Numbered from the stretch's first letter, positions 18,751 to 30,382 are shown. The stretch: DNA of 64,000 nucleotides from an uncultured archaeon (GCA_902384525.1 CABMCA010000097.1:1-64000); one strand, 5' to 3'. A program made the numbers and translations. The notes: a model not told the origin generated them from the sequence alone.

Positions 18751-20256
18751 TTGAATATTTTTACAAGTATTCACATACTTTTATCGAGAGGTTTTATTTT
18801 GAGTAATGGCAGATCAATCGGTAGAAATATAAGTGTAATTTTTTTCGGCGACATAATCACAACCCTTTTGGGTTTTTTTTATTTTGCATATGCAGCAAGA
18901 TATTTTGGGGCTAAAGATTTTGGAATACTTTCCTTTGCTCTCGCAATTACATCATTATTGTCAATTCTTATTGATTTTGGAACTAACTTGTTGATCATAA
19001 GAGAGGTAGCAAGGGACAAATCCAAAATCGCTAAAATAATCGGGAATTCATTCTTTATTAAAATTGCTTTTGGGTTACTGGCTTTTGGAATTCTTAGTGT
19101 ATATTTAAAAATTTTAAGGTATAACGAAAATATAGTTATTATTGCGTATATAATTTTAAGTTCAATATTCATAGGTTCTATAAAAGGTGTTTTTGATTCA
19201 TTATTTCAAGCTCTCGAGAAACCAGTATATTTAAGCATTGGAAAGATAGCAAATATTTTATTATTATTATCTGGGTTATATATTACAATTGTAAACGAAT
19301 TGAGTATTATTCAGTTCTCTTTTATATATTTATTTATTAATTTAATATTATTGATATATTTTGTATTTTCGATAAGAAAATACATTAATATCTCTTTTGA
19401 TATCGATCTCAATTATTTGAAATATATGTTAAAAGAATCATGGCCTTTCGCAATAACCTATGCTTTTGTTAGCATTTATGTGTGGACGGATTCAATCATG
19501 CTTTCTATTTTTAAAGGAGAGACTGAAGTAGGATATTATAATGTTGCTTATCGCCTTGTATTAGCTCTTTTAATAATTCCAGTAGGTTTCAATATAGCTG
19601 TATATCCTGTTCTTTCAAGAAATTATTTAGTAAAAAATCTTAGGAATCTTATGAATAGTATAGTTAATAAATATTTTATGTTTATGTTATTATTAGCTTT
19701 TCCAATTGCCGTAGGCACAACTTTGTTAGCTAACAGGATAATATCTTCAATTTTTGGAGCAGAGTATTTTCCATCAGTAATAATCTTGCAAATTTTAATC
19801 TGGTCAATGTTTTTTACTTTTATGAATGCGCCTTTTGTCAAATTATTTGAATCAATAAATATGCAGGTCTTAGTTATGAAAATAACTGGAATTTCAGCAT
19901 TAATTAATGTAATACTTAATTATTTTTTAATACCAAAATATTCTATGATAGGGGCAAGCATAGCAACTCTGATAACTGAAGCAATAGTTTCTATCGCTGT
20001 AATGTATATGGGATTAAGATTTGGATATTTTAATGCAGATAAAATATTGAGATTAAAAATAATAAAAATAATAGCAGGATGTTTAACAATGGGATTAATA
20101 TTAGTTTACCTGGATAGCTTAAATTTAATAGCATTAATCATGTTATGCATGTTCATTTATATAGTATTACTTTATTTTTTAAATTTTTTTGAAAAAGACG
20201 ATATATTACTTTTTAAATCCATATTCAAAAAGGAAGATAATAATGTCACAGGCTGA
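18751..20256 (+). CDS. Oligosaccharide flippase (Wzx/MATE-like)
   Basis: Multi-TM; YFAYAARYFGAKDFGILSFALAI, KGETEVGYYNVAYRL; exact start uncertain. Confidence 0.88.
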   Translation: MNIFTSIHILLSRGFILSNGRSIGRNISVIFFGDIITTLLGFFYFAYAARYFGAKDFGILSFALAITSLLSILIDFGTNLLIIREVARDKSKIAKIIGNSFFIKIAFGLLAFGILSVYLKILRYNENIVIIAYIILSSIFIGSIKGVFDSLFQALEKPVYLSIGKIANILLLLSGLYITIVNELSIIQFSFIYLFINLILLIYFVFSIRKYINISFDIDLNYLKYMLKESWPFAITYAFVSIYVWTDSIMLSIFKGETEVGYYNVAYRLVLALLIIPVGFNIAVYPVLSRNYLVKNLRNLMNSIVNKYFMFMLLLAFPIAVGTTLLANRIISSIFGAEYFPSVIILQILIWSMFFTFMNAPFVKLFESINMQVLVMKITGISALINVILNYFLIPKYSMIGASIATLITEAIVSIAVMYMGLRFGYFNADKILRLKIIKIIAGCLTMGLILVYLDSLNLIALIMLCMFIYIVLLYFLNFFEKDDILLFKSIFKKEDNNVTG

Positions 20257-20899
20257 GCTTTATTACGAGAAAAAGAGACAATATTTTTCATATATTCGCG
20301 GAGATATTATCGATTTAATCCAAAATGGGAAACACAGGATTCTTGATGTAGGATGTGGGGAAGGAAGAACATTAAGAAAACTGAAGGAGCTTGGAAAAGC
20401 AAGTGAAACAATTGGAATTGAAATAAATGAAAATATAGCAAACAGTTTGGCTCACAATGTTGATAAAATGATAATTGGAGACGTTGAAAGTCTCGAATTA
20501 GATTTTGAGAAAGAATTTTTTGATTATATTATTTTTGGAGATATTTTGGAGCATATCAGAAATCCGACGAAAATCTTAAAAGAATATTCAGGATATTTAA
20601 AAAATGATGGGTTTATAATAGCGAGTATTCCAAATTTAAATTATTATGGAGTTATCATTCCTTTAGTTTTTTTTGATAAATTTGAATATAAAATAGAAGG
20701 AATTTTAGATAAGACTCATTTGAGGTTTTTTACTAGAAAATCTTTAATAAAATTATTTAATTCCAGTGGTTTTGAAATAATTATTATTAAATCGAATAAA
20801 AAATCAAATTTTATAGCAATATTAAATTTTATCACATTCGGAATTTTTAATAGATTTTTTGTATTTCAATATTTCATAAAAGCGAGAAAAAAAATATGA
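20243..20899 (+). CDS. SAM-dependent methyltransferase
   Basis: ILDVGCGEGRTLRKLKELG; IIFGDILEHIRNPTKIL. Confidence 0.88.
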   Translation: MSQAELYYEKKRQYFSYIRGDIIDLIQNGKHRILDVGCGEGRTLRKLKELGKASETIGIEINENIANSLAHNVDKMIIGDVESLELDFEKEFFDYIIFGDILEHIRNPTKILKEYSGYLKNDGFIIASIPNLNYYGVIIPLVFFDKFEYKIEGILDKTHLRFFTRKSLIKLFNSSGFEIIIIKSNKKSNFIAILNFITFGIFNRFFVFQYFIKARKKI

Positions 20900-21804
20900 C
20901 TTACCCTGCAGTAACCATCATCATCCTCAACTGGAACGGCAAGGAAGACACCATCGAATGCCTCGAATCCTTAAAGCAGATAACATACCCCAATTATGAG
21001 ATACTGCTGGTGGACAATGGTTCGACTGATGGGTCTGTGGAATGCTTCATGAAGCAGTATCCGGAGATAGAGATTATTGAGACTGGGAAGAATCTGGGAT
21101 TTGCTGAAGGGAATAATGTTGCGATCAGGAGGGCGATGGATGAGGGGGTGGATTATGTGCTGCTGTTGAATAATGATACTGTGGTGGACCCCGAGTTTTT
21201 GGGGGAGCTGGTTAAGGTGGCAGAGGGGGATGAGAGGATTGGGATTGTGGGGCCGAAGATTTATTATTACGATTATAAGGGGAGAAAAGATGTTATCTGG
21301 TTTGCTGGGGGTACTATTAACATGTGGACAGGGACAACACTTCATGAAGGAGAAAATATGCCAGATTCACAAAATTACGGCAGATTAAAAGAGATCGAAT
21401 ATGCGACTGGTTGTGCAATGTTGATTAAACGAGGTGTAATAGGTAGTATTGGAATGCTGGAATCGGCGTTTTTCACATATTATGAAGATGTGGAGATAAG
21501 TTTTAGAGCTAGAACGGACGGATGGAATATAAAATATATACCGGCGGCAAGAGTATGGCATAAAGTTTCGCAGAGTTCAGGCGGGGCGTTTTCATCAAAT
21601 ACGGTATATTACAAGGCAAGAAATAGGATATGGTTTATGAGAATGTATAAGTCAAAAATTGGTTATTTTATAACTATCTTACATTTATTAATTTTCAAAC
21701 AAATTACAAGATTTATACATTTTGCAGTGATAAGGAGAGATTATGTATTACTAAAAAACTATTATAGGGGGATTTATGATGGTATTACAAAAAAGCACCA
21801 TTAG
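20896..21804 (+). CDS. Family 2 glycosyltransferase (rhamnosyltransferase-like)
   Basis: VTIIILNWNGKEDTIECLESL, LLVDNGSTDGSVE, LLLNNDTVVDPEFL. Confidence 0.92.
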   Translation: MTYPAVTIIILNWNGKEDTIECLESLKQITYPNYEILLVDNGSTDGSVECFMKQYPEIEIIETGKNLGFAEGNNVAIRRAMDEGVDYVLLLNNDTVVDPEFLGELVKVAEGDERIGIVGPKIYYYDYKGRKDVIWFAGGTINMWTGTTLHEGENMPDSQNYGRLKEIEYATGCAMLIKRGVIGSIGMLESAFFTYYEDVEISFRARTDGWNIKYIPAARVWHKVSQSSGGAFSSNTVYYKARNRIWFMRMYKSKIGYFITILHLLIFKQITRFIHFAVIRRDYVLLKNYYRGIYDGITKKHH

Positions 21805-21823
21805 TGCTCTTGGAACATCAAGA

Positions 21824-23731
21824 TTATGAACTCCCGTTGTGTATCGTCTTTGTATATTTGATTGACGGTAAAGATGTCAAACGATAAACCATAAACGTTC
21901 CGTTGACTAATATTCTTTCCTTTGGAACTTCAATCATTTCCATTACCTCTGAGTATGGTGCAGTATAATATATTATTGATCCAGTGCCGTATTTATGATG
22001 TATATCGACAGTTTCTATTAGATCTTCAAATGAATAATAATGATCGAATGTGAATTGGAGAGACGATTGATTTATCCTGCCAAAAATCCATGAATTATTA
22101 TATGTTATAAGATAAATATTTTTATGTCCTGAATATGACATTTCTTCAATTATTTCATTAAATGTCGTGGGATTAACCAATCTAGTTTCAATGCCATATA
22201 CAAAAAACATGGGATCTGCAATTTTATAAGATGAAGAATACTGATCAACAATTACCATATCGTTGCCAGTGAATTTTGAAGATATGTCTCCGACGTGTTT
22301 GATCATGCCAGCATTTTCAGATAAGGTTATAATCGGGCTGGCAGTTACAATATTCAAAATTAGTATCATGCCAAAAATTAAATATTGGACTTGTTTTTGT
22401 CGGATCATAAAGTGGATAAAAACTACCGTTGACATTATTGCTAGTGGTATGACTGCGACGATGTATCTTCTTAAGAACCAGGGTTGGAATAATGTTATTG
22501 AGGGATGAACCAAATAAATAAAGGATGGAGATGATAAAATAAATATGAATATAAAGTTAATTGCCATGCTCTTACCAAATTTTCTTAAAACTAAAAAAGT
22601 CAATGGGATGAATATAATAAACAGATAAAGGTTGTATTCTGCCAACATATGAAAAACAAACTCAGGGTAGTGACTCGATATAGGGTCACCGGGTAATTGA
22701 ATATCCTGTTGAACGTGTTGCGCAGGAGATATTATTATCGATGGATCTTTTAAAAATGAGAGCATTGTAGAAAAATATCGCATATTTATTAAATATGTGT
22801 AAATAAAGAACGGTAAGACTGCTATCACTAAACAAACTGTAATTTTTTTATTTATAATCCATTTTTCATTTTTTATATAAAATAAAAAAAATAGTATGCA
22901 TATAGCTAATATATATGTTGGTATGAACTCTGGTCTGGTAAGAAGGCCAAAGGACATAGACAATATTGCTGGATATAGATATAAATTATTCTTTCGTTGA
23001 TATGCGAAAAGGAATGATAAAATTCCAAACCATAATAAACCAAAAGCTAAAGCCTCTGTCAAGGTCACACGTGTAATCCAGAACATGGGGTAAGTTGTTG
23101 CAATCAAAATAACACTAAAAATTCCCACTTTAGAATTAAAAGAGTGTTTACCAATAAAATAGATACTAAGTGTACCAATCAGTATCGGAAGAAAATTGCT
23201 TAATTGGATTCCAGATAATCCAAATATACTATAATTAATGGCTAACCACGTAGGATAACCATAGTCAAAATCAAGCCGATGTAAATTATCAATTTCAACC
23301 CATCCCGGAAAATTTATGTTCTCGACAACAGTAAAACTATGACGTGAAGCTAGAAGGCTTGCAGCGTTCGGATATACTCCAGTATCCAATCCACCTGAGA
23401 ACACATCGTAAAAATAATATGTATTGAGAGCGCCAAACAAAACAACGATACTTAATGCGATCCAATCATGCATTATAAGTTTTTCAATCCTTATTTTTTG
23501 TTTTAATAAAAAAAAGATAAGAACAAAAAATATCGTGATGATTACTGCATAAACTAAGGCCGAATAAAAAAATTTCAGTGTTGCCAATATAGTACTAATT
23601 TCGGCGATCAGAATGATTAATGAGGATAGAATAATGAATAAAACTTCGAATGTTAAAACATTTTGTGACCCCATAGGAAAATATTTTGTTACATATGCCC
23701 GGATGCTATTATTCATTGAAAACTTCTTCAT
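21824..23731 (-). CDS. Multi-TM glycosyltransferase (GT39/PMT-like)
   Basis: Polytopic; YFYDVFSGGLDTGVYPNAASLLASRHSF loop, LTRPEFIPTY. Confidence 0.7.
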   Translation of the reverse strand: MKKFSMNNSIRAYVTKYFPMGSQNVLTFEVLFIILSSLIILIAEISTILATLKFFYSALVYAVIITIFFVLIFFLLKQKIRIEKLIMHDWIALSIVVLFGALNTYYFYDVFSGGLDTGVYPNAASLLASRHSFTVVENINFPGWVEIDNLHRLDFDYGYPTWLAINYSIFGLSGIQLSNFLPILIGTLSIYFIGKHSFNSKVGIFSVILIATTYPMFWITRVTLTEALAFGLLWFGILSFLFAYQRKNNLYLYPAILSMSFGLLTRPEFIPTYILAICILFFLFYIKNEKWIINKKITVCLVIAVLPFFIYTYLINMRYFSTMLSFLKDPSIIISPAQHVQQDIQLPGDPISSHYPEFVFHMLAEYNLYLFIIFIPLTFLVLRKFGKSMAINFIFIFILSSPSFIYLVHPSITLFQPWFLRRYIVAVIPLAIMSTVVFIHFMIRQKQVQYLIFGMILILNIVTASPIITLSENAGMIKHVGDISSKFTGNDMVIVDQYSSSYKIADPMFFVYGIETRLVNPTTFNEIIEEMSYSGHKNIYLITYNNSWIFGRINQSSLQFTFDHYYSFEDLIETVDIHHKYGTGSIIYYTAPYSEVMEMIEVPKERILVNGTFMVYRLTSLPSIKYTKTIHNGSS

Positions 23732-24833
23732 AGACCTCTAATGTCTCCTCTGCCGTTTTTTTCCATGAGAACATTTCTGCCCTTTCTAAACCTTTTTTTA
23801 TCATATCTTTCCGATCCATTTCATTAATCAAAACACTATACATTGCTTCAGATAGTTCATCAATATTGTAGGGATCAATCATAATTCCAGCATCACCTAC
23901 AACTTCAGGCAAAGAAGATGTATTTGATGCTATAACAGGACAACCACATGCCATGGCCTCCAAAGGTGGTAATCCAAAACCTTCATAGAATGATGGATAA
24001 ACGAAAAGATCAGACATGCTATACATGGCAGGAAGATCTTCAGTTGGTACATACCCAAGAAAGATAACATCTTTCTGGAGATTTAATTTTTTCACACATT
24101 CAAATATTTCAATATATCCCCATCCCTTTCTACCAACAATAACCAGTTTATGTTCCAGACCCAAGTTTTTTAAAATATGAAATGATTTAATTAATCCAAC
24201 AACGTTTTTTCTTGGCTCTAATGTTCCTATATATAAAATAATTTTCGAATTTAATCCATATTTTTTTTTAATCGGTATTATTTCATCATTTGTTCTTCGA
24301 TAGTATATTTTATCGGCTGCCAGATAAATAACCTTAATTTTATCACCTGGAATAGAAAAACACTTTATCAAATCAGTTTTTGTGTTGTTTGAGACTGTAA
24401 TTATCTTATCAACATGCTTCAAAATCAAATACATTATAATTTTATGATATGCAATACTTAATTTTTGATGATATCCGCTTAATATAATTGGAGTAATATC
24501 ATGTACTGTAACTATTTTTTTGTATTTTGCCGGAAATAGAAATGGTCCAAAATGGTACGTATCATGAACTATATCAATCTTTTTTTTCTGTAAAATTAAT
24601 GGGAGAACAAAAAATTTTCTAATAATTTTCCCTAATGGTGTACCATTTCTATGAACAATAACCTCTTCAAAATTTTGGAAAGTTTTGTGAACTGGATTTT
24701 TTTTAAAATGGACTGAGTAAAATAATTTATCTTTATTTTTATTAACTGCGATAATTTTTAGTATATTGGTTATGTAAGTGTTAATACCTCCGGTATAATC
24801 ATCTATATAATCAGTTATGATTGCTATTTTCAT
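23709..24833 (-). CDS. Family 4 glycosyltransferase
   Basis: [60 protein letters not shown]. Confidence 0.94.
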   Translation of the reverse strand: MKIAIITDYIDDYTGGINTYITNILKIIAVNKNKDKLFYSVHFKKNPVHKTFQNFEEVIVHRNGTPLGKIIRKFFVLPLILQKKKIDIVHDTYHFGPFLFPAKYKKIVTVHDITPIILSGYHQKLSIAYHKIIMYLILKHVDKIITVSNNTKTDLIKCFSIPGDKIKVIYLAADKIYYRRTNDEIIPIKKKYGLNSKIILYIGTLEPRKNVVGLIKSFHILKNLGLEHKLVIVGRKGWGYIEIFECVKKLNLQKDVIFLGYVPTEDLPAMYSMSDLFVYPSFYEGFGLPPLEAMACGCPVIASNTSSLPEVVGDAGIMIDPYNIDELSEAMYSVLINEMDRKDMIKKGLERAEMFSWKKTAEETLEVYEEVFNE

Positions 24834-26055
24834 TTCTTATTCCAATATATTCTTTTTCATAAATCCTATTCATTATTTTACCAATTTCATTCCACCTATA
24901 TTTTTTTTCAACAAATTCGTGTGCATTAACTGCAATTTTGATCTGAAGCTTATTATCATTTAGAAGTTCAAGAGTTTTATTAGCAAATACCTCAGTTGAA
25001 TCAGCAAGAACAATATTTTCACCGTCCTCTATATCAATACCTTCTGCCCCAATGGATGTTGAAATTACTGGAATCCCTGCGGCCATTGCTTCCAGTATCT
25101 TAAGTCGCGTACCTCCACCTATACGTAACGGGCTAATAAAAACAGTACATTTATGCAATACCGAGAGAATATCTTCAATATATCCACAATAAATTATATT
25201 ATCCTGATATTTAATCTTGTTATTAATATCGTCTGGTAGAAACATACCAGCTATGTATAATTTCACATTTTGATTTTTAAGTAAGATTTTTGGAAATATT
25301 TCTTTAATAAAGAATCTCATAGCATCCCCATTTGGATAATGTTTCATCCATCCCATAAACAACAAACTATTACTTCCTCTATTTCCCAATTTAAAAGATA
25401 TTTTTTCAGTATCTACACCATTGGGAACGACATTTACATGAAGCGTTTCATCAAGCTCTAACAATCGATTCATATCTATTTCAGACATTGTAATAATTTC
25501 ATCAAACTTTAACAGATTTTCATGCTCATATTTTTTCATTTTTTTATATTCATTATATATTAGAAACTTTAACGGTTTTTTTTCGATGAGATATCGTCTG
25601 TACCAGGGTACAAATGATACATCATGTTCCACCAAAATTAACCTGCCTCTAAATTGTTTTTTGTTTAGATAATCGAAAGGTACATAATGTGCCATTTGAA
25701 TCCATTCAGCCTGGATTATATCAAAATCATGGTTTTTAATAATCTCATAAACTTTATCAGCCATCAACTGACTTTCCTTAGCAGCTATTTCAACTGGTGT
25801 CTTTGTAAACAAATTATAAACTATTCGTCCCCATCGAACTGATTTAGAGAGAAAATTATTTTCAACAGGAATCGTTTCAACTATCTTGCAGTATTTTAAT
25901 AATTCCGGGATGTAAGGTTTTTCATCATATCTAATGAAACTGATTAGTGTTATTTCATGATATTTTGATATTTGTTTTATTAAATTGTATACTCGAGCTT
26001 TCCCACCGGATTTTGGCGGATATGGAAATGACATAGAAATAATCAATATATTCAT
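24811..26055 (-). CDS. Family 4 glycosyltransferase
   Basis: MNILIISMSFPYPPKSGGKARVYNLI; ISPLRIGGGTRLKILEAMAAGIPVISTSIGAEGI. Confidence 0.92.
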   Translation of the reverse strand: MNILIISMSFPYPPKSGGKARVYNLIKQISKYHEITLISFIRYDEKPYIPELLKYCKIVETIPVENNFLSKSVRWGRIVYNLFTKTPVEIAAKESQLMADKVYEIIKNHDFDIIQAEWIQMAHYVPFDYLNKKQFRGRLILVEHDVSFVPWYRRYLIEKKPLKFLIYNEYKKMKKYEHENLLKFDEIITMSEIDMNRLLELDETLHVNVVPNGVDTEKISFKLGNRGSNSLLFMGWMKHYPNGDAMRFFIKEIFPKILLKNQNVKLYIAGMFLPDDINNKIKYQDNIIYCGYIEDILSVLHKCTVFISPLRIGGGTRLKILEAMAAGIPVISTSIGAEGIDIEDGENIVLADSTEVFANKTLELLNDNKLQIKIAVNAHEFVEKKYRWNEIGKIMNRIYEKEYIGIRNENSNHN

Positions 26056-27110
26056 AAATATGCTTCTATAGACTTTTTGATAGAGTTTCCAATGATATGT
26101 GTCGTACAATTCTGTAAAAAAGTTGAGTAACCACCATTAGCAATCCGCATTCTAAGGCCTTCATTATTTTTTAATTCCATTATCGCATCCGCCAGAGCAT
26201 CAGCATTCGCCATCTCAACCAGCATCGCATTATTCCTATTTTCAAACAATTCTCTGTTTGCAGGGTTATCTCCGATTATCACTGGCTTTTCCATTGCAAT
26301 GAACTGATATGTTTTTCCGGATATGACTCTTTTTGCTTTATCTATGTTAGAGAAATGACCGCCAAGACATATGTCTGCTTTTGTAATTTCCAAAGGCAGC
26401 TCGTTGTAAGGTAGCCAATCTATGAATTTTATGTTTTTAATACTCAAATCTTCCACAAGGTTCATGATTTTATTATATTCGATACCTTTGCCAACGATTT
26501 TAAACTCTATATCCTCATGTGCTTCTAGTTTTTTGGCTGCTTTAATAATATATTCTATTCCTTGTAATGGTAGGTAGGTTCCGTAATAGAAGACAATAAA
26601 CTTAGGATTTTCTTTATCGAAATCCACAGGATAAAAAATAGAGTCATCTGCACCAACAAAAATTCTTTGAAATTTATTTTTATTCAGGTTAAATGTATTT
26701 GCAAAATAATCTATATGTGCATTAGTGTCCAGTAACAGCTTATCGGCAAGTTCACATGAATCTTTATCTAACCAATACAACATTTTCCCTATTACCGATT
26801 CAGGTTTTATTTTATTTCGATCAAAACACATTGTATCGTAAATTGATAAAAAGGTATCAAATATAATTGGTTTTTTAGACAATTTTCTTATTATTGGAAC
26901 TAATGGTTGACCTAAAAATCCTACAAAAATTAAATCAAAATCTTTCGTATTTAAAATAAATTTTGATAAAACCTTTGGATACCGGACAAAATACGAACTT
27001 GAAATATCAGTACATTCAATTATTTCTACACCGTTTTGTTTCAGTCCCTTTAAAATTACCGAGTTTCGTGTATAAGCTGCTTCACGCCCGGAGATGAAAA
27101 GGATCTTCAA
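26052..27110 (-). CDS. Family 4 glycosyltransferase
   Basis: FYYGTYLPLQGIEYIIKAAKKL, FKIVGKGIEYNKI, VISGKTYQFIAMEKPVIIGDNPANREL. Confidence 0.88.
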   Translation of the reverse strand: MKILFISGREAAYTRNSVILKGLKQNGVEIIECTDISSSYFVRYPKVLSKFILNTKDFDLIFVGFLGQPLVPIIRKLSKKPIIFDTFLSIYDTMCFDRNKIKPESVIGKMLYWLDKDSCELADKLLLDTNAHIDYFANTFNLNKNKFQRIFVGADDSIFYPVDFDKENPKFIVFYYGTYLPLQGIEYIIKAAKKLEAHEDIEFKIVGKGIEYNKIMNLVEDLSIKNIKFIDWLPYNELPLEITKADICLGGHFSNIDKAKRVISGKTYQFIAMEKPVIIGDNPANRELFENRNNAMLVEMANADALADAIMELKNNEGLRMRIANGGYSTFLQNCTTHIIGNSIKKSIEAYL

Positions 27111-27269
27111 ATTATGACACCTTGTTTTTCATATTGTTATTATAACTATAATAATCTATATGTTCGTCTGAAAATCTTGCACCTGTAGAAGTAACTTTAT
27201 TAATAATTGGCTTAGTTATGATTAATATATTTCTGAAAAGACGAGGAAAATTAATTATGGATTTATGAT

Positions 27270-28940
27270 ATGAAAAAGAAAAACGTGGTCGATGCCATTA
27301 ATCGGATCAAAGGTATTGATTATCTATACCTCAAGAAAATATTTATATACCCTTTCATCCAGTTATCCATATTATTCGTTATCGCTGTGTTCCTGAAGGA
27401 AATGGGATTCTTGCCTTCGTATCTTTTGGATTTTATTTTATTCGGATTGCTGCTGCCTCTATTCGCTCTTCCAATTCTTATGGATTTAAATGAACCGTCT
27501 TATGATATTCGAATAAAATCCTTTTATCTGTACATCGGAATTATTATCATTTTTATTTTTGTCATACTGGTCCGCTTGATACCGTATTCTACAAATTCTA
27601 TTCCTCTGGGCTATGACCCTGGTTATTATAAGTATGCTATGGATACCTATCTGAATGCTCTCCCCGGCATTCCTGAAGCTGCGCTTCCACTGTGGATGAA
27701 ACAAATGCATGAACAGGGGTTTTTCGTATTGTTCGATGAACTGCATTTATTTACAGGCATCGATTCGATGAAGGCTCTCATTTATCTTCTTCCGTTCTTC
27801 TCTGCCCTTCTCATTCTGCCGATCTTCATTTTAACAAGAAAGATATTTGATGATAAGGCAGCTTTGATCGCCTGCGCCCTTTATGCAGTTTCATATACAC
27901 AGTTCACTGCGTTCACTTTTATGTATCTGAGGAATATCCTGGGCATATTCTTTTTATTGCTTGCCCTTTATGCCCTTGAAAAAAAGAATTATGTATTCAT
28001 TGCGATCATGTTCGCTGCCCTTGGAATATACCACAGGCCTGAATTTTTGATATTCTCTCTTATTCTAATATGCTACTACCTGAAAACCCGTGACAGATAT
28101 CTGATATACTCCATCATTCTGGCAGCTTTCCTGATTTTTCCGTTCTGGCTTCCAAGAATTGAAACGGTTTTTCCTTTAATTTCAGGGTTATCAAATACTA
28201 TGATCCAGAATATACAGGCTGAACCTACAGGCGGCGGTACTTTCTTTGACATTGGGAAATATGAATGGTTATCCCTTGTTTATCTGCCCTTTGGTTTTAT
28301 AGGTGCCTTTTATATGATTTCCAAAAAAATGTGGAATTCATTATTTTTCTATTTCGTGATCAATGGAGTTATTATTGCATTCAGGCTTTTCTTCTATAAT
28401 CGTTTGCTTATAGACTTTGATATTGCCTTGCTGATTCTGGCATCTGCTGGAATAACCTGCACTTTTTTAGCCGGGCATAAAATATCCAGGGTGACAGGAA
28501 CTGCTTTCATTATTCTGCTTTTATTCTCAGGCGGAACTGCAACTCTCCAGAATGCGCATGATATAAAGCCGCTGATGAATGAAGACCAGATAAAAGCCAT
28601 TGAATGGATTGCTAATAATACGGATGAGAATGCATATATTCTTGCAACAAGCTATGATGCCCCCTGGGTGCTGGCGTGGGGTAAAAGGAAAATCCTGGCG
28701 CCGGGGCTGTTTGAATGGGATGGGAATGGAAAGGGAAAATGGCTGGAATTTCTAGGAACTGGTAATTCCACGGTAGCGCAGAAATTCCTGAAAAAATATA
28801 ATAATGATGTTTACATTTATTATTCATTCAATAAGTTCAATCGGATGAATCTTGAAAAATTCAATAATACAGCCTTTACCAAAAACTTAATGAAGGATTC
28901 AGTCATCTATCACTATGTGAATGATGATGATGGAAGTTAG
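27270..28940 (+). CDS. Multi-TM glycosyltransferase/oligosaccharyltransferase-like membrane protein
   Basis: Polytopic; IPLGYDPGYYKYAMDTYLNALPG loop; IYHRPEFLIF. Confidence 0.7.
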   Translation: MKKKNVVDAINRIKGIDYLYLKKIFIYPFIQLSILFVIAVFLKEMGFLPSYLLDFILFGLLLPLFALPILMDLNEPSYDIRIKSFYLYIGIIIIFIFVILVRLIPYSTNSIPLGYDPGYYKYAMDTYLNALPGIPEAALPLWMKQMHEQGFFVLFDELHLFTGIDSMKALIYLLPFFSALLILPIFILTRKIFDDKAALIACALYAVSYTQFTAFTFMYLRNILGIFFLLLALYALEKKNYVFIAIMFAALGIYHRPEFLIFSLILICYYLKTRDRYLIYSIILAAFLIFPFWLPRIETVFPLISGLSNTMIQNIQAEPTGGGTFFDIGKYEWLSLVYLPFGFIGAFYMISKKMWNSLFFYFVINGVIIAFRLFFYNRLLIDFDIALLILASAGITCTFLAGHKISRVTGTAFIILLLFSGGTATLQNAHDIKPLMNEDQIKAIEWIANNTDENAYILATSYDAPWVLAWGKRKILAPGLFEWDGNGKGKWLEFLGTGNSTVAQKFLKKYNNDVYIYYSFNKFNRMNLEKFNNTAFTKNLMKDSVIYHYVNDDDGS

Positions 28941-30381
28941 GCTGGTTTATATAATTCCTTTGATTGCAATAATATATCTTGCTTATGTTAACCATGCAGG
29001 CCTCACAGGACTTAATAACTCCTCAATTTCTGCAGGATCAGATTCAAATGTTTATTTTATAGATGTGGGAGCTCAGGATACTTCAGGGTATGCAACATTC
29101 CAGGGACCTTTTGAGAAAGTCTCGGAACCTTTTAACAGGAGTAATGTTACATACAGGCTTATAGAAAAAGACCTGGTTTACTTTAGTACTAAAGTTAAAC
29201 AAAATGTAAGCAGAGTAAAAGTCGAATTAAAATTCATAGATACGATACCGGAAGGATATGAGCTGAAAGTTGGTCTGAAAAATAAAAAGGAATGGAGCTA
29301 TATATGGAACACAATATATAATCCTTTTTTCGGATCTCTTGATATTTTCAATCTTACTGGAGAGGACAGCAATTTCAGGATATATTCCCTGAACAATAAT
29401 CTTACTATGCCGGTATCCTCTTTCATAGATTCGCCTCCTGACGCCGTAATAGCAACTGGTATTTCTGAAGAAGTGAATAAGAGGCCGAGTGTTACATATG
29501 GGGCATCAAATTTCAGCATAAAAGAATTAAGAGGAGATCACACATTCTATATTTACACCAAAGGAAACCTGAGCCTATCTGTGGAAAAACAGGATATGAA
29601 TTGGTATAATGGGTCAGACGCTTTTGAAATCAGGCTTTATTCACAAGCAAACACTCTTATAAAAAATATTACTGTCCCGGATGATGGAAATGCTGATAAA
29701 AATACAGTTAGAGGAAATTTACAAAAAGGAGTACTTGAGGCCATTCTGGATGAAGGGGTCTATAAAGTCACTATGAAAGGCGGGAGCGACATACTGATCC
29801 GGAGCATTGAACTCAACCAAGGTAACATTCTGGTCCAGGATCCGTTCCTTGCAGGAGTGCTTTACACAAGTGCCACAAGGTACAACCTGTACATTCATAC
29901 TCCAAATGGTGATAGGCTGGGGTTTTTTACATACCATAATGAGGGACTTCAGACTGTGAATATAAGTAGTGGCAACTATACCAGATCGCTCAATATTACT
30001 GCCATTAATACATGGCATTACATTGACCTGCCTCCTGGTAAGGAACTTTATCGAATAGAAATTCCCGCCGGCGACATCATCGTAAATGCGAAAAATTATT
30101 TCTCTTTCACTAACGATTCTTATTTTACCAGTTCATCAGTCAAAACTCTTAGATTGCAGAACAGTATGAAATGGCTTAAAGAAAACATGGTGGATTATGT
30201 GATCGTTCCCAATCAAAAGATCATTGAAGAGGGTAACTGGACTATAGCAAGTGCTGAATTCAATCTAACTGATGCCTATATTGAAAAGGATACATTGAAC
30301 TTTGTCATAAGCGCTTCGCATCTTCAAAATTCCAATTATTCAATACCCCTTGACTGGATCAAGATCTACATGGAGAAATAG
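28921..30381 (+). CDS. Exported surface protein, paralogous to the central part of the downstream protein; TAG stop
   Basis: N-terminal TM; DMNWYNGSDAFEIRLYSQANTLIKNITVPDDGN...DEGVYKVTMKGGSDILIRSIELN shared with 30383..33757. Confidence 0.6.
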   Translation: MMMMEVRLVYIIPLIAIIYLAYVNHAGLTGLNNSSISAGSDSNVYFIDVGAQDTSGYATFQGPFEKVSEPFNRSNVTYRLIEKDLVYFSTKVKQNVSRVKVELKFIDTIPEGYELKVGLKNKKEWSYIWNTIYNPFFGSLDIFNLTGEDSNFRIYSLNNNLTMPVSSFIDSPPDAVIATGISEEVNKRPSVTYGASNFSIKELRGDHTFYIYTKGNLSLSVEKQDMNWYNGSDAFEIRLYSQANTLIKNITVPDDGNADKNTVRGNLQKGVLEAILDEGVYKVTMKGGSDILIRSIELNQGNILVQDPFLAGVLYTSATRYNLYIHTPNGDRLGFFTYHNEGLQTVNISSGNYTRSLNITAINTWHYIDLPPGKELYRIEIPAGDIIVNAKNYFSFTNDSYFTSSSVKTLRLQNSMKWLKENMVDYVIVPNQKIIEEGNWTIASAEFNLTDAYIEKDTLNFVISASHLQNSNYSIPLDWIKIYMEK

Positions 30382-30382
30382 T

